A stretch of 64,000 nucleotides of DNA from Embiotoca jacksoni (taxonomy: Eukaryota > Chordata > Actinopteri > Embiotocidae), in assembly GCA_022577435.1 (NCBI GenBank), contig JAKOON010000015.1:16271830-16335829 (forward strand), written 5' to 3'. The notes under the pieces are model-generated. The model made no database searches. It saw only the letters and a list, made by a program, of their open reading frames with translations, and was not told the origin of the DNA. The position numbers and the translations under genes are program-made. Shown here in pieces: positions 46,448-57,300 of this stretch; position 1 is the stretch's first letter; each line of letters starts with the position of its first letter.

Positions 46448-49400
46448 AGAAAACAGCCATACAAACAACAACAACCACAAAAGCAAGCATGCACGCACAC
46501 ACCACTTACAGCTTGTGCTTGTTTGATGAAGTCGAGGATATCCTCTTTGAGGGCTTGGTGGATTTTGGCCGGTCCCTTATCGTCCCATAGACACACAGCA
46601 TGGACATCTCTGGACGACAGGCAAGAAAGAAAAGGGACGTCTCTCATTAGATCTCATATGTATTCAACTTTACAGACAGGTTTCTTTATGTGGACCGGAA
46701 ACGAAAGGCAAAAACAGAAACAGAATAAAAATAATAAATAAAATAGACATAAATATAAGTAACAGAAGTCAAAAGAAAGTCAAGTATTTAAGAGTCCATA
46801 AATCTTAAGTACAACAGAAAGAGTACCAAAGTTTAGGAGCCATACGTTCAAAGTCACAGTCCCCTGAGTGGATTGAGGACCAACCAGGAGACTCTGATCT
46901 GAGGACCCTCATAAGGTCTCAGTATATCCACACAAGTCTCTCTACAGACTGCTGTCACTGAAAACCTCTCGGCTCTGGGAGGTCCTGGTACTTTTTCTGA
47001 TGTTGCCAGGCAACTAATACATTTCTGTGATATTTCTCACCAACAAGCAAAGTCTGTGGAAGCTTAAAATAGCAAAAAATAAATTAAAAAAATCAAGGTT
47101 TTAATTTCAATGTCACGGTCACTGTGAATGCTAACAGGCCCAACTGTTCTGTGGCATCACTTTGATTGTTGAGCAATGCATCAGTGCAAACTGCAGCTTG
47201 ACAGTGAACTTTTCATTTTTAAGTGTTTTTTCCTCTGTATTTGTGCGGATTTGAAAAACCAGGCCCCTCGGACTCGAGGACGCTCTCACATCTCCACATA
47301 TCCATTCAAAAGTGTGAGCCGTCCTTTCAGCCCTCTTTGGGGAGATAATAACTCATAATTGAACTCTCCATGTTCCTGTTCTCATGCTCATTTCTCAAGA
47401 CCAAAAGTGAAGTAACCAACTTCTCTTCTTGACATGTTAACTCTCTACATCAAACCCAAAGGTTGTTCCTGTATGTTGAGTTATGTTTCTTTACAGTGCA
47501 ATGTCACATTTGCCTCAGGGGTCTCCTACAGCATTCAATACCTTCTGACCTTATACCCTCGATTTGGATAAGAAAACTAATTCTCTAATAAACCACTTAG
47601 ACAGTTTGCACGTTGTTGTAAATGCTGCATAGCAGCAGCATTGTGGCACTGTTGGGGGACTGTTTGCATTACAGCACCTGTTGGTAAAAACAGCTTGAGA
47701 CCGAGCAAAGAGCGTCTCTGAGAGCAAAGAGCTTCTCTTACGAGAACAAGTCGAACCACTGTTGCTTGGTTACGGGCTCCTGTCTGAGCAGCTTGAGAAC
47801 GATGGGCCGCATCAGGTCCCACTTGTCCTCAAACTGCAGGGACCCCTTGTTCTGGAGGAGAGATACAGGACGGGTGGACAGGGGTGAAGAAGAGGAGGGA
47901 GGACAGTGGGGGGAAAAAAAAAACTGCAATGAGAACACAAAAATGTAAAGAATACAAAGACATACATGAAGGATGAAGCCAGAGGGCTGAAACCATTTAA
48001 AGCAATGTAGCTTTTAACTATTTTACATTAAATAGGCAGGTTTCTGCAGTAAATTCTGCCTTTTAGACAACATCTATTATCACATTTGTTCTTGAACTTT
48101 ATGAATATATATAAGGTTCGGTAACTGATCACCTTCTAAAGTGGCTAAAGTGGAAATCTCGTGTTGAACTACTGGGAAGGAGACACATGGAAATCAAAGT
48201 ATTTAGAGTATTTTTTTTTAAAGTACATGTCTATTTGTTCCTTTAAGGCAGTTCACACGTGCATTCACTGAGAGATACCAAAGGCCACGGTTTCTACATC
48301 TGCTCACCCAAAGTAGAAAAGTTAAAACATTTCTGCATCCCTCTGTAGCCGACATGTTTCCTTGCACGGCTGCAACTAACGTCCACAAATGATTAAGTCA
48401 CCACCAAATTGTTCTGTCTATCAACTGTCAGAAAATAGAGAAAAATGTCCATCACTGTTTCATGGAGATCAAATGACTTGTGCAACCAGCAGTCCAGAAT
48501 CTAGGAGATATTCAATTTATTATTAGAGCCCAGAGATAAGAGGCAATTCTTCAGATTAGAGAAGCTGAAACCAGACATCCATCTATCCGTTATTTTCCAC
48601 TTATCCAGCGTCGGGTCGCGGTGGCAGCAGGTGTATTGTCTGCAGCCAGCGTTTTAATGCGCACCCCACGTCAGATGTTCGGTGAGCCGAGGCCTCCACT
48701 GAAGTCTTTATCAGTTATATACAACAGTGGTTGTTGACGAGCGGGAAAACAAGCTCAAAAACACGATATTGAAAAATACTTCATGGAAAATATTATATTT
48801 TCAATAAGTGGCAACTCAAATTTAAACAAAACGTCATGATATTCCATGATTGGGCCCCAAAAATGATCACATCCCCTTACTTTCCATGTCTGGTATAAAA
48901 ATTTAAAAAATGTAAAAAAAAATAAATGTGTAACTCCATGATCAGTGCAAAATGTTCTCTGAAATTGAAAAGGTGCATTATTGTATTTATCATCTGCTGT
49001 AGTAAAACAACAGAGCTGTGACTTTAGCTCTCTGGCATCCTCCAACAGCCCGGTGGGCCGCCGGTGGGCCGCCGGTCACGAACCTCTACCTGCCCAGTGA
49101 TTAGCTTTGCTGCCCGTTTCGCTGGCTATTTACGTTCAAATAAAGGTCTGGAGCGGTTCAGTCCGCAGACAGCAGAGACGCTAACAGCTCTGCTGCTTCG
49201 GGGGAGGACATGTTTTGACGTGGGGGGGCCTTGAGGACACGGACGGACGATTTGGCAGGTTCATCATCTCGAGGGGAGATCGGTTTACCGGCTGTTAGCT
49301 TAGCATGTTAGCAACAGCTTCACGGTGGTGCTGCGAAGGAGAGAAGGAGTGAAGGAGTGAAGGAGAGAAGGAGAGAAGGAGTGAAGGAGAGAAGGAGTGA

Positions 49401-50008
49401 AGGAGAGAAGGAGAGAAGGAGTGAAGGAGTGAAGGAGAGAAGGAGAGAAGGAGTGAAGGAGTGAAGGAGAGAAGGAGAGAAGGAGTGAAGGAGAGAAGGA
49501 GTGAAGGAGTGAAGGAGAGAAGGACAGAAGGAGTGAAGGAGTGAAGGAGAGTCTTGTGTGGAAGTTTGGTTCCTCTCCGTGTCTCCAGGCTCTCCGGTGC
49601 TCCGGTACGGTGTTTGTTCTGCTTCGGTTCGGGGTGACTGACTCGGCACCGACCGAGGTTCGGGTTTTTTTGGGGTTTTTTTTTTAGTCAAGAAGACAGG
49701 TTGGGGTTCGGGGTGGAGGACGAGTTCCGTTGCCCTCGAGGCAGGTGGAGGTGAATGATTTGGACTCCGACACAACACCGGACTACAACAACGACAACGC
49801 TCGCAGCTGACTTCAGGCGCACCTAATTTTGCATTTATTTATTATATTTAAATATTAGTGCCCACGTGAATACGCCGCAGTACTGAAAACGTAGATCTGC
49901 ACCGATTGTGAAAATATACAAGAACGCAGAGTCCCGCATGTGCTCCCAAATAAACGAAATAGGATATATTGAAGTGCTCCTTACCTTTAACAAATTAGGC
50001 GTCGCCAT
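36911..50008 (-). CDS. cul5: Cullin-5
   Basis: Scaffold of CRL5 ubiquitin ligases, binding Elongin BC/SOCS-box receptors at its N-terminus and RBX2 at its C-terminus. Nineteen minus-strand exons: 50008-49985, 47851-47742, 46609-46510, 45644-45468, 44937-44796, 44000-43855, 43407-43327, 42747-42654, 42321-42191, 42024-41917, 41024-40960, 40831-40699, 40620-40489, 40195-40072, 39526-39351, 38674-38513, 38265-38147, 37808-37685 and 37105-36911. All phases agree and total 2343 nt, 780 aa, the same length as human CUL5. It starts MATPNLLK and ends DINNFIYMA. The last exon reads EAIIQIMKMRKRLSNAQLQT; the Lys in IMKMRK, residue 724, is the NEDD8 acceptor. Several donors are weak (gtcggt, gtcaga, gtacgc). 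No frame breaks or missing key residues. Two cul5 paralogues exist in some teleosts; I cannot say which this is. Confidence 0.97.
37150..37650 (-). mobile_element. Tc1/mariner-type transposon remnant
   Basis: In the last cul5 intron. The minus strand encodes fragments typical of a Tc1-like transposase N-terminal DNA-binding region: DLRALRQHYIKNR, VVEITAWAQEHF, then an in-frame stop, then SVNTVHHSINKCRLKLYK. The remainder is degenerate, so the copy is dead. The plus strand ends with ccctgtcccaacttttgtga, a sequence I associate with a common teleost transposon family. Confidence 0.6.
40016..40066. repeat. GT microsatellite beside cul5 exon 14 donor
   Basis: About 25 GT units on the plus strand (AC in the cul5 transcript), ending five bases from the exon 14 donor. 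Confidence 0.9.
40201..40262. repeat. CA/CG microsatellite beside cul5 exon 14 acceptor
   Basis: Imperfect CACG and CA units (UG-rich in the cul5 transcript), starting within 10 bases of the exon 14 acceptor and overlapping where the polypyrimidine tract should be. Confidence 0.9.
41070..41300. repeat. Degenerate teleost repeat in cul5 intron
   Basis: ctattaatcagttgactgtg and tgtctaatcaattattcact are similar to the gctgcaactaac repeat near 21.5 kb, 48.4 kb and 60.2 kb. Confidence 0.45.
42062..42096. repeat. CA microsatellite upstream of cul5 exon 10
   Basis: CA tract starting 38 bp upstream, in transcript terms, of the exon 10 acceptor. Confidence 0.85.
46000..46340 (-). repeat. Dispersed repeat family A, copy 5
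   Basis: ctgcaccaaaggcctgtcac and tgaccatatttgtacgagtt are reverse complements of the family A body, followed by cagatggacctctagaaa. Lies in a cul5 intron. Confidence 0.65.
46372..46446. repeat. GT microsatellite
   Basis: About 37 perfect GT units, 63 bp past the donor of cul5 exon 3. Confidence 0.95.
46610..47741 (-). other. cul5 intron 2
   Basis: Nothing recognisable besides ordinary intron sequence between exons 3 and 2. Confidence 0.6.
48365..48590. repeat. Degenerate teleost repeat in cul5 intron 1
   Basis: gctgcaactaacgtccacaa, ctatcaactgtcagaaaata and agattagagaagctgaaacc match a repeat widespread in fish. Confidence 0.6.
49336..49550. repeat. GGAG-rich minisatellite
   Basis: About 27 octamers of two types, aaggagag and aaggagtg, in a mixed order. 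Strongly purine-rich on the plus strand, in cul5 intron 1. Confidence 0.9.
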
Positions 50009-50035
50009 GTTTCTTCAACTTATCACCTCGCAGAA

Positions 50036-50045
50036 TCTCGCGAGA
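50036..50045 (-). promoter_or_regulatory. TCTCGCGAGA promoter motif of cul5
   Basis: A perfect TCTCGCGAGA palindrome 27 bp upstream of the cul5 ATG in a CpG-rich patch. This motif marks many vertebrate housekeeping promoters and is bound by BANP. It would place the cul5 start site very close to the ATG. Confidence 0.6.
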
Positions 50046-50149
50046 CAAGTGCTCCGCCGGCTGCCTCGGGATTAGGTAATGGTAGCCCTGCACACTGCAG
50101 TGAACTTTCCTGTAGCTGAAAACAAAAAAGGCAAGACACTGTTTTACGT

Positions 50150-50168
50150 CTTTTTTTTATTTTTTTTT

Positions 50169-50207
<39 letters not shown>

Positions 50208-50208
50208 T
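50150..50208. repeat. Poly-T followed by ATT microsatellite
   Basis: A T-run of about 30 followed by about nine ATT units, possibly the tail of the adjacent repeat. Confidence 0.85.
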
Positions 50209-50224
50209 TGACTTGTTTAAAGTT

Positions 50225-50620
50225 GATACACCAACTTCCTGTCTCAACTCTAATCAGTCACAGTATTAAGGTCCTTTGCTTTAAAAGTACCACACTGGGA
50301 AAATACTCCACTGCAAGTCCTGCATTCAAAATGTTTCTTAAGTACAAATATAAAAGTAATTTCACAATCATAATCATAATAGCGTGAATTATATTAAAAG
50401 ATGTTGCTGCAGCATTCACACTAATGAAAAATATTCAAACTATATAAATAATACAAACAAATAGGCTAAAAGTCTTGCATTCATTCTCCCAGCAAAATGT
50501 ACTTGAAATATGAAAAATGTTACTGTTCTGTAAATACTGTGCTTTATATTGAATATTAGACCATTATTGTGTTGTAAGAATGTGTTTTACTGGGTTCAGA
50601 AGTACAGAGCTTCCCAAACC
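50225..50620. repeat. Teleost dispersed repeat (aagtac-rich), second copy
   Basis: aaatactccactgcaagtcc, tgcattcaaaatgtttctta, agtacaaatataaaagta and cagcaaaatgtacttgaa belong to the same fish repeat type as 29.0 kb. Confidence 0.6.
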
Positions 50621-51335
50621 AGCGGTCGGCCCTTACAAAGAGTCACAAGATGTAGGGGAGACAGAGTAAAATGCTAAATATTTTAATTTTAATTTACTTT
50701 TGTGTTATACACAAAGTCTTTACAGGAAGCTTCGTGAGAAGTTTGGAAGGGAAATGTCTTAGTGTCTTAGAGCTGACAAATAATAAACATTTAAAATGTG
50801 GTGATTTTTTTTATTTTTTATGTGTCACATAAATATCATCTGGTTTAATCTTTATCAATACTATATATTTTATTATCTGGGTGTGTTTTAATGTTATATT
50901 ATTCTGAAAACTATGGTTTAGCTGTCAACTGTGGATGAAAGAATGAATTATGGATTACAAATTATAAAATGGAACATATCATTACTTCAAAATTATACTA
51001 TAGTACTTTAGAGTTAATGCAGTTTCTTCTACTGCAATTTGCATGAAAAACAATGCTCAAGCACTTGTCCTCCAACACATTGTTCACTCATCAGCAGTGA
51101 AAAGAAGAAGAAGCACCGTGACGACGTCTTTAAATGTGTTTTTCTTCATCAGTTCTTATCTTGAGTGCTGTTGGATGTTTTCGGTACATCACACACACAT
51201 TCACAGATAAGTAGAAGAGTAATCTTTGCCCTCTCAGGCAGTTAATCATTCAGCTTTGACATCGTGAAAGTCAAGGAGTTAAAAAGCTTGCCACAGGTAA
51301 ATGTCAGAGGACTCCTCCATCACCGGCGAGGCGAC

Positions 51336-54300
51336 ATGGCTGCCAGGCAGGCCGAGGATTTGTGCATGGACATGAGCTCCGAGACCCAAAGCAGCGGACT
51401 CCTGGTGAAGATCAGAAAGTTCAATGCCAAGGAAGTTTTCAGCTGGTGAGTGAACAGACTGGAGGAGATTCTTTGGAGCTTCCAGCCCTCCACAGTGGTG
51501 GAAAAAAAAAAATCATTTTTGATTATTTGTAGTACAAGTACTTGATTTTAATTTGATATTCAGGAATGTTGTAAAAGTCTATTTAACGGTAAATGTGTGT
51601 AAAAATTGATGACAGGTGATCATTTACTACAATTTTTAATTATATATCCTGAAAAGGCAGATTATGAGGTTTGAATTTAAACAATGAAGTGACTCTTTAG
51701 ACATTATTCGTTAATTATTCGTAGAACACCTGTATTGTCAATTTTCAACTAGGTTTTGATTATCTGAGAGTAAAAAGACATATAACACACAGGTTTGTGT
51801 CTTTTTCCAGCACTCTAAATAATGTGTCTGCCTCAGTGGTCCCAAATGTTTCCAAAGTTTAATGATGATAAATCTCAGGTCAAAGGTCACAGTTTACACA
51901 GTAACTTTGGTTCCCTGACTAAAAATATGAGGTCGGTTCTAATCATTTCTAATGCTGAGCTCTGTTTGTTGTCCCGTCAAGTTTCTTTCAATTTAGAAAC
52001 AATGTCATTCTTCCATTTATCTTTTTCCTTCTGTACTTCTGTGATTGAGATTAAGATAAGTTTATTGTCATATTCACAGTATAAACACACGCGGTTACTT
52101 TGGTCAGTGAGATTCTTACTTTGGTAATCCTCCTTTCATCTTCAACAAGAATACAAAAAAATATATATAGATAAAAACTTTAAAAAAAAAACAACTTAAA
52201 GAAATATAGAAAATAAAAGATTAAGAATAGAAATAGTTAAATAAATAAATAAAAAAAACCAGCAGAAAGCAGTGATACTGGAGTGATTGAGAACTTCATC
52301 TATAACAAATGACTTCACAGACTGTTGAACCGGCACTAAGAGACCTGAACACACGACACGTGTTTTAGCTTACTAACAGCCCATTATGTTCAGAATTGGT
52401 TTTAAAATGATCTGATCGTTTTTAAAGCTTTAAATGCTCTTGCTCCACATTGTACCAGAGTGGGCCTTCCCTTTGGGACCTTTGCTACTGGAGCTCGCAG
52501 ACCGCGAAAGACTCAGACAAACAACATCCTCAGTGCCTTTACCTTCTTACCTTCTTAAAACATTATTTGTATAGAATAACATGTATTAATATATATATAT
52601 TATATAGGTTTTATTATCCTACTTTTGTCATTTTTATTTTCTATTTCATCCCCCATTGTTTCTGTCCCTGTGTTTGTTTTTATTTACATTTGTATTATCT
52701 ACTTTTTCACGTTTCTTTTTTTTCAGTAAAGAACTAACTTTTTAAGAAGAGTACGAAATGTTTTATACTATTGTTCAAAAAGTGTTGTTGTGGTTGACAA
52801 TGTTTTTGTTTGTACTGGACTTCCTATATAACATAAATATGTAATATAAACAGATAAAACTCAGCACAGGACAACAGTGCTCTAAAGGAAAATGTTCGAT
52901 GTGAAGGTTGATACTATAAAGCTGGAGCTAGCAGCTAGTTAGCGTAGCTTAGCTTAAAGGACTGGAAACAAGAGGAAACAGGTAGCTAAAGAGGTATCAA
53001 GGTGTACCTACCAACACACATTGTATCATGCTTGTTGTAAAATTACAAAAATTCAAAGTATAAAGTCAACAAATCACTGTTTCGCTGTGGTAAATCAGCT
53101 TAGTATTATGGCAAAGTGTGTAATACACACAATATAATTTTATATACTGGTACAGATGAGGGAGTGTCCTTTAACATTTTAGTCACCACAAATATGTTCT
53201 GACAGTGAATAAATGTGCCTGATTGGTTTAACCCCTCTCTCTTTCTCAGGCAGCTGGCCAAGACGTTGGCCATGGGTCAGGGGCTGGCGGCGCTCATCTG
53301 TGGGACGGCCATCTCCTCGCAGTACCTGGCCACGAGCTACCACATGAACACGCCCATGCTGCAGAGCCTCGTGAACTACATGCTGCTGTGTGTCACCTAC
53401 ACCAGCCTGCTGTTCTGCAGAACAGGTAACACCAGCACTCAGGGCCTCCACACCTGGGATCACGCCTGAAACATGGCAGCCTTAGTTTTTGTAAATGAAA
53501 GCATTCCCATTGGAATTCCCTGTGTTGGATTTGCACTATGTATTGTACTTCTTTGATTTCATGCCCCTCCATACTTCAGAGGGAATTATTGTACTTTATT
53601 TACAGCTATAGTAAAGATAAAACATAATTATTATTTTTTTTTTTTACAGATGATAAGCCAATAAATGCATTGGTAAAAGTTAAACCAGAAGTTCCTTTTT
53701 GGGAGTAAAGTTCATTTTTGTATAGACAACACATCCATTTATAATTATGTTGCACTGGTATAAATAAATATAAAACACTTTCCAACAGTATACAAGATAT
53801 TGGAGAGTAGCTTCAGCTTGACCTCCTCCAACAGTAACATATTATAACACATCAGTGCTTCAGCAACAGTTCTTTTACATTTGATCCTTTCAGCTCAGTA
53901 TATTTTTCCACACATAAGCAAATTTTGCTGCTTTCACTTATTACATAAAGTATTGGAGTGGTTCCCCACCACTGACAGCCATTCATAATTTATGATAGAG
54001 GCAAACTGTTTGTATGCACCATCACTTTCAGGCTTGTTCTCCCTTTACTGCTCGAGGACATCACGTTTCATACGTCTCATGTGCCCACAGCCAGCGGCAG
54101 AGATTCCTGTCCTCAGGCTTGTTGGTGAAACAAAATGCACATGTCAGTACTGAAGTTCAGGGGTGTTCCCCTTTAAAACACAGGGGATGGCAATATCTTA
54201 CAGATCCTGAGGAGAAAATGGTGGAAGTATCTCCTGCTGGCGCTGGTGGATGTGGAGGCCAACTACACCGTGGTCAAAGCGTACCAGTACACCACCCTCA

Positions 54301-57300
54301 CTAGTGTGCAGGTGAGTGTGGGTTGCGTGTGTGTGGGCGAGTCATGAAGCTAAATATGGGATGAATTCAACACACCATTATACATTTAGATTAAGAAGAG
54401 AACCATATTTATTTATAATTAATGAAACTATAAGAGAGCGTATCATTTAGATTATTGATGATCATTCAACGCTGCTGAAAAGATTTTGTTTGGGTATCTT
54501 AACAAATTTCTTATTGGTCAACCCAGGGGTCAAAAAAACGGTAAACAATAAACCTTCCCTTGTTATGGATGTTTAAATCCTAATATTTGCAGTATATGTA
54601 TGATGTCTTGTTATCTCCTGTTTAAGTTTGGCCCTGTGTGCAACCTGGTATCACACCAAAATGTGCGATAGACACGCTTTGGGCTGTCTAGGCGTGAAAG
54701 TTACACATTTTCCTGTAGAGGACGAAGATGAAACCTACCGCATGCTTTGAGCCATAGTCTAGCTTCAGCTATCTTTTATTGTCATATCTCATAAAAGTTG
54801 CATAAAATATCCAGTTCTGAAAATATGATAACCAAATCCTTCTTTCGAATATTTCACAATTAATTTATTGGAAAGAAAATAATATTTTTTTGGGGCACTG
54901 AATCATTGATTTCAAAAATGTATTTCAACACACTATTAAAGTGCACATAATGCCAATATTTCCTATCATGACCCTGAATGTGCCTCCAATTGCTGCAGTT
55001 TAACTTAACCAATGACATTTCTTTCTGCAATTTCATATCAGTAAAGCGTCAGTCCATTTTTATTTGAAGAATTTGTTTTTAGTGCAGGTATTATTTATTT
55101 TTGTTTCACCTTCAAATGTGTTTCTGCCTCCAGCTGCTGGACTGCTTCGTGATCCCGGTGTTGATGTTACTGTCCTGGTGGGTTTTGAAGACACGATACA
55201 GGCCGGTCCACTACGTAGCCGTTTGCATCTGTCTCCTCGGGGTGGGGGCCATGGTGGGGGCCGACCTGCTGGCTAAACGGGACCAGGGCTCCAGTAAGAC
55301 CTTCCCTGATGTGTTTTCTCTCTCATTGGTGCCTGTAATTTGTTCAGGGAACACTCTGTGATTAGGTCCTGCATTTATCAAACTGTAAATGACCAGTCAG
55401 GGTTATTTTGACGTTGTTGTCTCTCGTCCCCGCAGCCTCAAACATCTTACTGGGCGACGGTTTGGTGCTGCTCAGTGCTTCGCTGTACGCGGTGTCTAAC
55501 GTGTGTCAGGAATACATCGTGAAGAACCTGGGCAGAGTGGAGTTCCTGGGCATGGTCGGCCTGTTCGGCTCCATCATCGGCACCGTGCAGATGTGAGTGT
55601 TGCCGGGTGTCATCGGTGTGAGGACGCAGTCTATATAATGTTTAATCCGGTGTTATTTCCCCCCCTCCTTTACACAGGGTGATCCTGGAACGTCATGAGA
55701 TCGCTGCCATTCAGTGGAGCTGGCAAGTCGGTCAGTAATCATCGGAAATATATTTCCGCAAGCGAATACATTTGGTTTTGATTGGCGCTGTTCAACTCCA
55801 GCAAACCTTAGAGAGGCTGGCCCGAAGTGAACACCTTCACTGCGAAGGCAAACTAATCTTGAGATCTATTACATTCTACTACTACATTTAGTTCAGAATA
55901 TACATGGGACATCTTCGAAAGTTCTTAGAGGCCACTTTGGACAATATTTTACAATCTTTGACAGCTCTGTACACCCTGGCATGTTGATGAAGAGGATCCT
56001 CACTTCATGTTTGCATGCACTAACAATCAAGCCTCTCTCCTCTCAGGGCTCCTGTTCTCGGCCTACGGATTGTGCTTGTATGCTCTATACAGCTGCATGC
56101 CCATAGTGGTGAAGCTGAGCAGCGCCACCTCCGTCAACCTGTCGCTGCTCACTGCTGACCTCTTCAGCCTCTTCTGCGGGATCTTCCTCTTCCTGTACAA
56201 CGTGAGTGCACGCATTCTGGATATTTGTATTATATGATATTTACACATATACCTCCTAACTCTGGCCTTAAAGGATTCATCTGGGGATGACGGTGAACTG
56301 GATGTAAAGACCAACAATGAATTGGTCCTAAATCTGATGAGACATCAGTGAAACTGTAATATGTTCTGTCGTTAAGTTGTAAGTCACACACACTGTAGTT
56401 TATTTGGACTCAATCCCACATCCACTATCTTATTTTCGTCTTTATTTCAAGGAGAAAACATTTTGTCTAATGAAATTGAAATGTTTTTAAATGCATCTCA
56501 CCACAGAATGCTGTCAGTAGAGATATGTATGTTTGTGGCACACTCAATGACTAAGTCATTTTTGAAGATGTGTGCTTAGTGCCTGTGATGAACAGAAAAA
56601 GGGGGATGAGTCTTTGGATGCATTTAGAGTCTGTCAGATATTAAAGGTTGATCCACAGCTGGAAATAGTCCCCAGAAAATTCCTCTCTTTTCTGTCTGAG
56701 TATTGTAAAGAACCTACATGCTTGTGAGAGCTGCAGACAGACAGTGTTGGTTTCATATCGAATATCACCAACCTAACCCTTTAAGGATAACATCTCAAGT
56801 TGGGATGTCTTTTCGTCAGCACATACACACCTACTGTATACACACTCCTAGCGCTTCGCACGCCCTCCTCTCTGGGTCACAATGACTTGCAGCGTTAATG
56901 AATAATAGTTCAGGTATAATCTCAGCTGCATAAACAGAGTCTGCACGGTTTATATACATGTGTGTCCTGGGCGGCCACAGGATCGGGTGGAGCAGGTTTA
57001 AAGGAGCAGTGTGAAGGATATACGCCTCCCCTACCAAGCCTGTAGGAGAATCTATGGTGGTTGCGAAACTTGCAAAAAAAATGCAAAAGCCCCCCTCTGG
57101 AGTTTGTCCTATCTGTAGAAACATGGTGGTGCTACATGGTGGGCTTCGTAAAAGAGGACTTACTCCTGATGCAGATAAGAATGACTCATTTTAAAGTAAC
57201 GGAAAAATTATTTTTCTTAGTTTCATGTGATTTTACAATGAAAACTTACTTATAAATAAATTATTGCATTTCTGCCACTAGATTTTCCAAAATCCTACAT

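Larger units (their letters stand above)
47852..49984 (-). other. cul5 intron 1 with repeats
   Basis: Contains a degenerate gctgcaactaac-type teleost repeat (48365-48590), a short ttccacttatccagcgtcgg/gtcgcggtgg stretch (48592-48630) that resembles a common fish retroelement end, and a GA-rich minisatellite (49336-49550). The long Ser/Leu-rich reading frame at 49.3-49.8 kb is caused by the minisatellite. Confidence 0.55.
50009..51335. other. Divergent intergenic region cul5 / slc35f2
   Basis: The cul5 promoter is at its left end. The middle contains a poly-T/ATT tract (50150-50208) and a teleost aagtac-type repeat (50225-50620). The right end should hold the slc35f2 promoter. Confidence 0.5.

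Noticed and set aside
46329..46741. Cys-Val or His-Thr frames over GT/CA tracts here and at 1.3, 7.1, 12.5, 36.2 kb
   Set aside because: Dinucleotide microsatellites read in frame; not genes.
49320..49778. A 152-codon minus-strand frame rich in Ser, Leu, Pro
   Set aside because: It is produced by the octamer minisatellite in cul5 intron 1, with no protein-like composition or splice context.
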